Part shown: in pieces, positions 47,596 to 56,700 of the stretch
How the letters are laid out: each line of letters starts with the position of its first letter
Position numbering within the stretch: the stretch's first letter is position 1
Assembly: GCF_019279795.1 (NCBI RefSeq)
Contig: NC_056748.1
Span: forward strand, 608,193,136-608,257,135
From: Protopterus annectens
Taxonomy: Eukaryota; Chordata; Ceratodontiformes; Protopteridae
Reading direction: 5' to 3'
Length of the DNA stretch: 64,000 nt
The notes under the pieces: model-generated
What the model saw: the letters and a program-made list of their open reading frames with translations, nothing else
What the model was told of the DNA's origin: nothing
Databases searched by the model: none
Made by a program: the position numbers and the translations under genes

Positions 47596-50064
47596 ATGGG
47601 CATGGAATGGATGACTCTGCAATCCTCTTTCCTTAAAATGCAACCTAAAAACATCCATGGGATTCCTCTACAGAAATTGCATTATGTTTTAAATGCCTCT
47701 CAGTTTTCTATTCTATGTCTACATGCCCTTTATTTTAATTTCCGAAGAAAAGTACACAAACACAAGGAAACAAAGAAACTGAACTCTTTAGTGTATAATA
47801 TTTCTGACCATGCCTTGTCCGAATCAGATCTTTCTCTATTAGACAAAGGCCTCAATTTTATTCCCTCCCAAACCAGTTTCTTGAATGATGTTTTAATTGA
47901 TTTGAGGTTATTTTGCCGCAATGTGTCTTTGAAAATTTTATTTAAAAATAATAGTGCCTTAGATACAAAAGCTCTAAAGAATTTCTTTAGAGTTAAAAGC
48001 AGCTTTATTCCTCTCTTGCCACACAATGTAGAAAGTTTTCTGAAAATGTGTGAGAAGGATTTTTATGAATGGTTTGCCTCTAACAGGAAAAGATGCAGTT
48101 TTTTTAATGTCACTAAAGCTGAACAAGACCCTATTTACTCTCTTAAGAATAACAGGCATATTATTATCAAGCCAGCTGATAAGGGTGGGGCTGTGGTTAT
48201 TATAAACTCTTCAGATTATGATAACACCATGAATAGGCTATTAACAGATGATATGGTCTATGAAAAGATTACTACTGAGAGGGTGAAAGAAATCATTAGA
48301 ACAGTACACACTGATTTATATGACCTTCTGATGTGTGGCCAGATAAGTTGTGAGCTTTATGAATATTTTCTGATAGAATTTCCCACTATTCCCATAATTA
48401 AAGGCCTGCCTAAAATTCATAAAGACATCAATCCTGTACTGATGAGACCCATAGTTTCCAGTGAACGTTGGATAACTTCCACTATTTCATCTTTTGTGGA
48501 AGGATTATTAAGACCCTTGGTAGATGACATCCCCATTATTCTCAGAGATTCATATCAATTGATAGAGTTTCTAAAAGAATTTAAACTAAATAGTGTGGAC
48601 ACAGACTTGCTTTTAGTGACCATGGACGTTAAAAACCTGTTCACCTGTATTCCTAATGACCTGGGGCTTCAAGCCATCAGAGAGATTTTAGTCACCAATT
48701 CTGCTTATAGCAATAACAGGCAGATCCTGATTAATTATTTACTTGAATTAATACTTAACAACAATGTTTTTCTATATCAGGATCAACTTTATTTGCAAAA
48801 ATGGGGGGTTGCCATGGGCACCCCCTGTGCGAATAGTTATGCTAATCTTGTAGTCCACAACTGGGAGCTTAATTGTTTGTTTAAACATGCAGAATTCAGT
48901 AAAATAAAAATGTACAAGAGATTTGTGGATGACGTTCTTTTTTTGTGGGAAGGTACAGAATTGGATTGTTTAAACTTTATTAAAGAGTTAGATGTTACCA
49001 CCCCCTATTTAAGATTTACAGCTGAGACATCTCCTTATCGGATACACTATTTAGACTTGACATTGGAGTTGAATGGCAATAAGATTGATACGTCTTTATA
49101 CAGGAAACCCACATGGAGAAATACACTGTTACGTTTTGAAAGCATGCACCCTAGGTTTACCTTTAAGGGGATCATATCAAGTCAAATGCACAGAGTATAT
49201 AGAATTTGTAGTGACAGGAATATTTTACATTTAGAACTCAACAAGTTAGAAGCCTTGTTTAGAGAAAGAGGTTATCCTACTAAGTTAATTACTGAATGCA
49301 AACAGGAAGTTATCAGGAAAATAAATGTTACACAAGATTTAGTTGAACCTGATAGGAACATTCTTAAAATCCATACTAAGAATAGAGAGAAATTCACTGA
49401 TAAGTTGAGTTATGTCACTAAATATACAAGTGATGTGGCTAACCTTAATAAAATCATTATTAGGAATTGGAATGTTTTGATTATGGATCCTTTTACTAGA
49501 ACGATAGTGGGTGACCATCCTAGATTTAGTTATAAAACCTGCCACAATTTGAAACAATTACTTTGTCTAGAAAGGATTTTACAACATAATAATGGGATAA
49601 GTGACCTACAGGGTACCTTTCCTTGCGGGCGGTGCCATATGTGCCCGTATATTTCCAAGAACGTCAGTTTTCAACATCCTGAAGGGTTCTTTACCTTTGT
49701 ACCTAGGCTCCACAGTGATTGTAATAGTGTTAATTTAATTTACTTAGCCACTTGTGACAATTGTGAAGTATTTTATGTGGGCCTTACCAAAAGGAGACTT
49801 CGTGACAGGATTTATAATCATTGTTACGACATTAAGAAGGGGCATGAAAGTAATGCTCTAGCTAAACATATTGTTGAACATAAAACCCATATGTTTAGTT
49901 TCAAGGTCTTGGAGATGCTGATACCTAACAATAGAGAAGGCGATAACATTAATCAGTTGGCCATCAAGGAACTTAAATGGATTTTCACTTTGAAAGCTCA
50001 TATTTACCCTGGCATTAACCAGTTTGTATCTGTTAAACCTATTCTCAATAGCAGAAAACCTTGA
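47596..50064 (+). CDS. Penelope-like element polyprotein (RT + GIY-YIG endonuclease)
   Basis: An intact 822-codon frame that would copy element RNA into DNA at nicks made by its own endonuclease. An N-terminal basic/helical region covers about residues 1-180. RT core: KPADKGGAVVI (192-202), LPKIHKD (about 270), VTMDVKNLFTCIP (motif A, Asp 344), WGVAMGTPCANSYAN (motif B, about 403-417), YKRFVDDVLFLWEG (motif C, Asp 445 and 446). YLDLTLELNGNKIDT and YRKPT follow, then the RGYP thumb block. FPCGRCHMC (about 675) and the next Cys form the PLE zinc-finger-like linker. IYLATCDNCEVFYVGLTKRR (about 715-734) is the GIY-YIG endonuclease, followed by its Arg and HIVEH. An in-frame stop lies 15 bases before this ATG, so the start is the longest possible. 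No stop or shift interrupts it, unlike every other large frame here. Confidence 0.93.
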   Translation: MGMEWMTLQSSFLKMQPKNIHGIPLQKLHYVLNASQFSILCLHALYFNFRRKVHKHKETKKLNSLVYNISDHALSESDLSLLDKGLNFIPSQTSFLNDVLIDLRLFCRNVSLKILFKNNSALDTKALKNFFRVKSSFIPLLPHNVESFLKMCEKDFYEWFASNRKRCSFFNVTKAEQDPIYSLKNNRHIIIKPADKGGAVVIINSSDYDNTMNRLLTDDMVYEKITTERVKEIIRTVHTDLYDLLMCGQISCELYEYFLIEFPTIPIIKGLPKIHKDINPVLMRPIVSSERWITSTISSFVEGLLRPLVDDIPIILRDSYQLIEFLKEFKLNSVDTDLLLVTMDVKNLFTCIPNDLGLQAIREILVTNSAYSNNRQILINYLLELILNNNVFLYQDQLYLQKWGVAMGTPCANSYANLVVHNWELNCLFKHAEFSKIKMYKRFVDDVLFLWEGTELDCLNFIKELDVTTPYLRFTAETSPYRIHYLDLTLELNGNKIDTSLYRKPTWRNTLLRFESMHPRFTFKGIISSQMHRVYRICSDRNILHLELNKLEALFRERGYPTKLITECKQEVIRKINVTQDLVEPDRNILKIHTKNREKFTDKLSYVTKYTSDVANLNKIIIRNWNVLIMDPFTRTIVGDHPRFSYKTCHNLKQLLCLERILQHNNGISDLQGTFPCGRCHMCPYISKNVSFQHPEGFFTFVPRLHSDCNSVNLIYLATCDNCEVFYVGLTKRRLRDRIYNHCYDIKKGHESNALAKHIVEHKTHMFSFKVLEMLIPNNREGDNINQLAIKELKWIFTLKAHIYPGINQFVSVKPILNSRKP

Positions 50065-51873
50065 TGTTAATATAGATTTTCAAGGTTTTTGGGTTGAGAT
50101 GTTTGCCCCACAGCACACCCCATTTTATTGTTCATTTTCCTTTTTGTATTCTTTTTTTGATTTCATTGGCCCACATTTTTTATTTTGTTAAATATTATGG
50201 GGGTTGTCAGTTATTCATTCAGTACACCGCCAGTTTTATTTAGAGAAATGTATTCTTTCATATGCATTTTTTTGGTTATTCATACCCATTACATGTTTAT
50301 ACAGTGACAGGCCAATACCAGTCCTGTCCTACTTATATGTTTTGTATATGTCTGTTAGTTTTACATTCACTATATATATTTTTTTAATCATTGTCTCATA
50401 TTCTTTACATTTTTTATAGTTTAAATTTTGGCCATATAATATAATATGACTTTAAGCTGATTCAGTGGTTACTTTTATATTGAAGCATCAACAAAACCAG
50501 TTGTCAAGTTTCTCACATGTATTTATTAACAAGAATTAGCTTTTCAAGTAGTTTTTTGACTGTCTTCTCACCGATCCCTAAATACACCTGGGACTACCAG
50601 AGAAGACTTGCTATTTCCGATATTACAACACCAATGAACGCAACCTCATATTGCACCTTATAGTATTTTTGATAGCTTGTTTTGTTTTTAGTTACCTTAG
50701 TCGTTTAATTTTTTGTTCAGTTCTTGGTTTGGTTTTTGGACTGGATGTACGCGTCCTGTTGTGTATGTGACACATCTGGGAGAAATTGAGAAACGTGGCT
50801 TTTGCAGCGCAGTTTATATGGCATTTTGCCAACTCTTATTTTTGGAGAGTTTGTTATTTGTTTCCGTGGGCAGTTGTACCAGTCTTGGTGTTCAACGATG
50901 TTTTTGATCTCTTAAATTTTGTGTTTAGGAGGTGACACGATTTTACAGGATACAATGCATATGGAGGAATGTTTTTAAGCATCGAGTTGCTGTTGTTTTT
51001 GATTGGTTCTATTGCAGGGACCTCCTTGGTGACTGGTATGTACACAAAGAGCCGAGGACAGGAACATTTATGTGAATAGTTTGGAAAGGTGATACTTCTC
51101 GGGCAAATGTTTTGTTTAAGTTTGGGATAAGCTGGTTGGTTTTCCAGATTAGCTTGTCATTCATACTTAAGGTTCCGGCAACAGAGAATTTCTCTGTTGA
51201 GCAACTTGAATACTATCTAAAGCTTCTGCCTTGACAGCAGCGTTAGGTTCGATAAGCGTTTTAACATCTGCATAAAAAATTTTTAAAGTAAGACATCCTA
51301 GGATGTCTTAGATGTCTAAAATGATGGGAATTATGTCCATGAATTAACTTATAGTTAAGTGATATACTAATACTTTAAGTTTATTTTAATATTAAGTTAA
51401 GGTGAACATGATGACTTAGACAATTATATTGTCGTTTCCCTACTGGATTTTTAACATATTTGGGACACATATGATTACAGCATGTCTTCCTGCATAGCAT
51501 CTATCAAATGCTAATTATGTTTTTTAAGTTGAGATCAGCCGGAGATTTGGACATCCTAGAAACTACAATGAATCGGAACTCGTTCTGGTTTTGGCACATA
51601 TGTCATGTTATTACTGTATCAGAGAGGTTTTTCGTGACAGTTGTTTTGTATAATGTGATTTATTTTATTTGAATTTTGTATTTAAAGGACATGGTCTGTT
51701 AAACTAGTTGAGTTTATTGTTATTACGAATTTTTTCTAATTCAGCATATTGTTTCTTTAACAAACGCACTGAGTAAATTGTTGATGAGTCAGTAATTGAT
51801 CATTATTGATTAATTTCTTGGCTTGCACGCCAAAATGATTTATATATAAGAACCTTGTTTTTATGGCTTTAAT
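50065..51873 (+). other. PLE 3' untranslated or unassigned sequence
   Basis: T-rich sequence after the stop codon. It includes TAAAGTAAGACATCCTAGGATGTCTTA near 51.29 kb, a short perfect inverted repeat around AAGACATCCTAGGATGTCTT. No reading frame of note. Confidence 0.5.
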
Positions 51874-51916
51874 ACACCTGAAGAAGCGTAGTACAACTAC
51901 GTGAAAGCGCTTGTGT
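51874..51916 (+). ncRNA. hammerhead-ribozyme-like motif 1
   Basis: Stem I ACAC (51874-51877) pairs with GTGT (51913-51916). Core CTGAAGA spans 51878-51884, with one extra A at 51885. Stem II is GCGTAG/CTACGT with a 5-base loop (51886-51902). GAAA lies at 51903-51906, GCGC (stem III) at 51907-51910 and TT at the predicted cleavage position. This fits CUGANGA - stem II - GAAA - stem III - UH. The extra A after the core departs from the textbook form. PLE terminal repeats are known to carry hammerhead motifs. Activity is not shown. Confidence 0.7.
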
Positions 51917-52019
51917 TTTTTACTTTAATAAAGAAGACATTATGTGTACCCGAGTTCATCTCGTGTGGTGATTCCTGTGGATTCTATACTACTTTATTTT
52001 AATTTTCTGATTCTTTATA

Positions 52020-52285
52020 GAAAGTGTTTAAGATTTCATGCTGGATTAGCTATGTTTCGCTATCCTATTTTCTTGTATTATAACTGATTACTTTGTTAAC
52101 ATATAGGTTCCCAATTGTTTAAACTCTGTAATCTAGTATTTGTATCACACTGTGTTGTCAATTCTAATCAAATGTTAAACTGTAATTACTATGTGGAGCT
52201 TTTCTCCCCAGGCCTCCACTGAAAAAGGACATGTGTCCAGTGGGACTTTCCCGGTAATCAAATGTAAAACAAATAAATAAATAAA
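52020..52285 (+). repeat. L2-type LINE 3' end fragment
   Basis: Contains CCCCAGGCCTCCACTGAAAA, GTGGGACTTTCCCGGTAATC, AAATG and an AAATAAATAAA tail. It matches the 3' end of the 2.3-5.6 kb LINE. Confidence 0.8.
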
Positions 52286-52959
52286 ATATCATACCCAAAA
52301 GAACCCTCAGAGTTTAGACTGATCCCAAAGGCACTTACATGCAAACAATCACATGACTGTGTTAAAAAATATAAAACTGCTCCCCACATATATGACATGA
52401 ATTCTGCACCCACATCACACTGTGGCCTGACTTAGACTCATTTTTTTGACTGTATGGGGTGAGATCAATTAACACATGCTCTTTTTTTTCAGGTGCGTCT
52501 CCCTTCCAGGCTTTGTAGCTCTCTGGTTGGTTAGCATGTCTTCATTGCCTGAAACCAGGCTGTCTCTAACATAACTCTATTGCTGTTTTGGTGCCTTAAT
52601 TACTTAGGGAGTCAATCTTGTGGCACACATCACTAGTGCTTGCAGAATGAGAGATCCCATGAGGAGATATGGACTGTGGCACCAGCAAACCTACATGTGG
52701 GCAGAGCTGGTCAGACTTTCTAAGTTGACAGAATAGTGTATGTAGTGTTGTTATGACCCCCCCCCCCCCCGATAAGCAGTTCACCTGCAAGACTCCTGGT
52801 CATAACTATTGATCACAAAGGCAGCAGTTACCCTGAACCTTCCCCTAGGATATTAAAACAGGACCGTGACTGCTTTATCCTATCCCATTGGCCAACCCTA
52901 CCAGTAAGCCAAGCTGTTCCTGAATTTAGGTTACCAGTTGCACAGACAGACACCATTCC
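52286..52959. other. no recognisable feature apart from a poly-C run
   Basis: A 14-base C run at about 52757-52770. No supported gene or repeat family. Confidence 0.5.
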
Positions 52960-54110
52960 TCTGTGCCATCAGGTAAGTGATATGATTGTTTTTTTTTAAC
53001 TAAAAACATGACTTTAACTTGGTGGATCACTCACTGTTGCTAAATGACTTGTATAACCTAGCCTTTGTTGACAAGCCTATAAAGTGATTCAAGGACTACC
53101 TGACTGAAATGATGGTTAAAGTGTTATTGAACCAAGACTGATCTAAGGTTCCATTAGCAAAGGTGAATGTCCTGCAAGGGTCATTTTTGGAACCACTAAG
53201 CTTCTCCCTATTTTAAATAATCTTTATGGTAGTTCCTTGTTCTAAATGCTCCTCTCTTTACAGATAATTTCATAATGCTATCACAAGAGAACTGTTTGAC
53301 TGAAATAAACTCTTAATAACAGTTAAAATATCATATGATATGGGAGTATTTCCTGCTGAAAGATTGGCAGGAAATACCTCCAGGTGCCACTCTTTGCTGT
53401 TTGGAGCAAAGAAAATACTTCATAGGGTCCTGCCACTCAAATTATTGATCCTGTTGGATAAAATTGAAAGTAATCTGTTTGTCTAGCAGTTGAGAATGTC
53501 ACTGCATTTCCCTTTCAGAGTAAAATGGTTATCAGTTATTAAACAAATGTGCGTTATTTTCTTCATACTTCTCCACGGTCTACAATTGCAATTGCCCAGC
53601 ACTCTTTAATAAGCTCCCTTAGCCACCTGTTACTACTCTTAAGACTCCCAGATGATGGCTCTGTCACACTTCATAGGCCAAGGTTCCACACTGACAATAG
53701 AAAGGGCATACTCCAAATTAGGACATGCAATTTGGAATTTTCCGTCCTCCTATTTAAGAAATCACTCATGGAACAAGCTATCAGTACACACTATAGAGAT
53801 GAGGTAGCATGTGGGATAGATAACCAATCAAATCTGCTTAGCTCAATCACTATCACATTAAATTTACGGTGATCAATAATTTATTTTTAATTAAGTTGTA
53901 CTACTTATGGTTCATTCAGTTGGATTTCATTGCTTCATGCATTTAACTGTATGTATTATATGTGACATTCTGGGTGTGTGTGACTTTAAATAATTATTTG
54001 TAATTATTACTGTGATCTTTTTTTGTTGTACCTTTGACCCCATACTTAACAAACCCACCTACCCATTTAACAACTAGTTAGCTGAATAAATATATACATA
54101 AATAAATAAA
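52960..54110 (+). pseudogene. LINE reverse transcriptase, 5'-truncated (CR1/Rex-like)
   Basis: Near 53.16-53.22 kb the plus strand reads VLQGSFLEPLSFSLF, a decayed RT motif B (VPQGSvLGPLlF). Near 53.26 kb a decayed motif C region precedes LSQENC. Later frames carry a C-terminal-like helix (FSVLLFKKSLMEQAI; family FK..Lk..l). It ends in AACAACTAGTTAGCTGAATA and a TAAATAAATAAA tail. Full-length relatives are not in this window. Inactive. Confidence 0.65.
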
Positions 54111-54409
54111 ATGCTTCCAATCTGCACTCAAATGCTAGACTACATTGGCAAGCTCTGCATGCCTGAACATTGCTAAATTCAACAATATTACTATGCAATG
54201 TGCCTCAGAATAAATCAGATGTGCACTGGGTAATGTATAGTCACCTCCATACTAAGCAAATGACTGTGGTAATAGCACTACATTAGGACACGTGGCCAAC
54301 GGGATGGGTGCCACAGCTAAGGCATGCTAGCATGGCAGGATTAATTCACACTCACAATTGTAGTGCAGCAGTGAGTACAGATGCAGCTAGCACTCAGCTA
54401 ACACAAGAT

Positions 54410-54850
54410 GAGCAAAAGTGAAAGCATCTGCCAAGAATGTGTTCATTAATCAAGAATGAAAATCAGAGGTTCAAAGACTATCAGATACCATTGTAGTTCT
54501 GACCATAAACAATGCCGATTAGCAATCTGGCCTTGTTATTCCCATGACTTGCCTGGGAGCTTCCAGGAAACCAAAGTCTTCAGTTCTGGGGGGAGTATGA
54601 TTGCAAAGCTGGAGCCAGCAGCTTAATTTGACTCAACACAGGAAACCTCACCAGGCCCGGACATGGAAAGGACTGACAGATTGATAGCTCTTTCTCGATT
54701 CTGTGGGTGGTGGTGCATGGCCGTTTTTAGTTGGTGGAGTGATTTGTCTGGTTAATTCCAATAAAGAACAAGATTCCATCATGCTAACTAGCTAACTAGT
54801 TATGTGGCCCTGTACAGTCATCTCCAACTTCTTAGAGGGACAAGTGGCTT
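54410..54850 (+). pseudogene. 18S rRNA pseudogene, 3' part with internal deletions
   Basis: Recognisable 18S phrases in order: AAGCATCTGCCAAGAATGTG, CAGATACCATTGTAGTTCTG, TTATTCCCATGACTTGCC, GGGGGGAGTATGATTGCAAA, AATTTGACTCAACACAGGAA, GACAGATTGATAGCTCTTTC, GGTGCATGGCCGTTTTTAG, AACTTCTTAGAGGGACAAGT. The conserved segment between GCAAAGCTG and the GGCTTAATTTGACTC block, about 45 nt containing GGAATTGACGG in functional 18S, is missing. The last several hundred bases of 18S are also missing: the match stops at 54.85 kb. Most differences are C-to-T or G-to-A, as expected for methylated CpG decay. Confidence 0.92.
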
Positions 54851-55311
54851 TGCGAGAGGCAAGGTGGTGTCTATCCCCTTTGCTTCCCGGTGGTGTGAGG
54901 GGGGTCCCATATGCACAGCAGGGGGCATGAGCACTCCTCTGCCTCCCTGAGTGGATGCAATGGAGGGAGCACCCGGCCAGTAGTGTGGTCTGCTGCATGT
55001 CTTGGACTTGACGGACTCTCTGTGTTTGAAGGGGAAAGGATGCTGTCCTGGCAGGGGATCCTACACCCTTCCCTCTGGTGGCATGGAGCCACCCCCGGGG
55101 GTGTACACCTGTGTCCTCTCCCCTCACCAACGATTGCAGGTACCTGAGGAAGATGCCCCACTTCCCACAGGGCATCAGTTCAAAGAAATAGAAGGTCGGC
55201 AGTTCAGCTGCACGCTGGCCACAGCCAGTAACCCCGGTCCAGGCACCCATGATGATGCCCGTTAAACCTCACCTGTTCTTCCCCCAGTGAGACGCCGTAT
55301 GGGCCGTGGTG
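54851..55311 (+). pseudogene. ITS1-derived spacer
   Basis: GC-rich sequence between the truncated 18S and 5.8S parts, consistent by position with internal transcribed spacer 1. Spacer sequence is not conserved enough to verify. Open frames across it on both strands are spurious. Confidence 0.6.
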
Positions 55312-55457
55312 TATGACTCTGAGTGGTAGATCACTCAGCTCATGCGTAGATGAATGCAGCTAGCTGCAAGAACCAATGTGAATTGCAGGACATATTGATC
55401 ATCGGCAGTTATGGCCCTGGGTTAATCCTAGATCTATGGTTGTCTGAGGTTCATTGT
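55312..55457 (+). pseudogene. 5.8S rRNA pseudogene
   Basis: ATGACTCTGAGTGGTAGATC, ACTCAGCTCATGCGTAGATG, GCAGCTAGCTGCAAGAACCA, ATGTGAATTGCAGGACATAT and TTGATCATCG follow vertebrate 5.8S in order. A four-base gap falls at GATGAA/GAACGCAG and there are many CpG-type transitions. The 3' end, TGTCTGAGG, sits at about 55.45 kb. Confidence 0.92.
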
Positions 55458-55751
55458 GCCTTCTATCACCCCTGGAGGTGTTTGACCCAGCGAGGGTGTG
55501 GCCAGGGAGTCAGAAGAGCCCATTGTGGGCACCTGTCTCCCCAGGGTGAGATGTGGATGGAGAAGAGGAGTTTCTGCTGCCCCAAGCCATGTCAGGCCCA
55601 TACCTGGAGGCTGTCGGTGGTACAGCCACTTGGCTGCCCTCCCAGGGTAAAGGTCCTGGAGTGGGTACATGGGCCAGGGGTGGGCCGGCACATCCATCCA
55701 TACCCACAAACCCTGCCTTCAGCTGCCCTCCCACTGCAAACACGCTTGGAA
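55458..55751 (+). pseudogene. ITS2-derived spacer
   Basis: GC-rich sequence of about 290 bases between recognisable 5.8S and 28S ends, shorter than ITS2 of many vertebrates. The 146-, 132- and 91-codon frames here are by-products of composition. Confidence 0.7.
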
Positions 55752-56228
55752 CACAACCTCAGATCAGATGTGGTGGCCCGCAGAATTTAAGCATATTACT
55801 GAGGAGAGAAAAAGATACTAACCAGGATTCCCTCAGTAACAATGAGGGAAGAGCCCAATACCAAATCCCCGCCCTGGTAATGGTCACAGGGAAATGTGAT
55901 TTATGGAGGTCAATCACCCCGGTGCCTCCTAAGGGCCCTAAGTCCTTGTGATCGAGGCTCAGCCCGCAGACAGTGTGAGGCTAGTGGTAGCCCCTGACAC
56001 ATCGGGAGCAGGTCTTCCCAATGTAGGGTTGTTTGTGAATGGAGCCCAAAGTGGGTAGTAAACTCTGTCTAAGGCTAAACACTGACATGAGACCAATAGT
56101 GGACAAGTACCATAAGGGAAAATTGAAAATAACTTTTAAGAGAGAGTTCAAAAGGGCATGAAACCATTCAGAGGTAAACTGGTGGGGTCTATGCGGTCCG
56201 CCCAGAGGATTCAACTGTGGCACTGGCA
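55752..56228 (+). pseudogene. 28S rRNA pseudogene, 5' part
   Basis: ACCTCAGATCAGATGTGGTG, AATTTAAGCATATTACTGAG, TAACCAGGATTCCCTCAGTA, TTGTGATCGAGGCTCAGCCC, GTGGTAAACTCTGTCTAAGG, AGTACCATAAGGGAAAATTG and GTCCGCCCAGAGGATTCAAC match the first ~480 nt of vertebrate 28S. Variable domains are shortened. The match stops at about 56.22 kb. Confidence 0.92.
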
Positions 56229-56310
56229 GTTAGAGGACATGGAAGTTGCCCTTAAGATTTGAAAGCTGGCCATTTGGTCATATCTTTAGCAGGATATAAC
56301 CCCTATAGCT

Positions 56311-56311
56311 A

Positions 56312-56363
<52 letters not shown>

Positions 56364-56555
56364 TACACACACTTCAGCTTTCATGCATACAAGCATGCAT
56401 ACGCTTACACATGCAGACAGAAACATAAATACACACATGCACTTTTTTTTATGATTCTTTTAATTTTACACTCGCTAAAGAGCAAAATCACTGTTTATTG
56501 AGTGTAAAATAATAGCTCGATCTATCTCATTCTCACTTTCATGTACACATAGACG

Positions 56556-56603
<48 letters not shown>

Positions 56604-56700
56604 TAGACATACACATTAACACACACTTTTTTATTTTTTTTTATTTTTTTTACACTCACTAAATAGCAGAAGTGCTGCTTAGCCAGGCGTAAAATAATGG
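56311..56700 (+). repeat. duplicated (CA)n-plus-hairpin unit
   Basis: (AC)n at 56311-56359 and 56555-56598, each followed by a T-rich run. A related block then follows: TTACACTCGCTAAAGAGCAA ... GAGTGTAAAATAATAG at 56.47-56.52 kb and TTACACTCACTAAATAGCAG ... GGCGTAAAATAATGG at 56.65-56.70 kb, about 183 bp apart. In the first block TTTTACACTC pairs with GAGTGTAAAA, giving a hairpin. Confidence 0.75.

Larger units (their letters stand above)
47596..52000 (+). mobile_element. Penelope-like retroelement, likely complete coding copy
   Basis: The polyprotein gene is followed by about 1.8 kb of AT-rich untranslated sequence and a hammerhead-like motif at 51.87-51.92 kb. GTGTACCCGAGTTCATCTCG and related sequence then run to about 52.0 kb, where an L2 tail fragment begins. 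In the other PLE copies the coding end and the motif are only 280-360 bases apart, so the 1.8 kb gap is unusual. The motif might belong to a second, overlapping PLE remnant. I see no matching pLTR copy upstream of 47.6 kb. Confidence 0.7.

Noticed and set aside
54792..55951. Several 80-150-codon frames on both strands between 54.8 and 56.0 kb
   Set aside because: They lie in GC-rich rRNA spacers and rRNA-derived sequence. rRNA homology explains the region.
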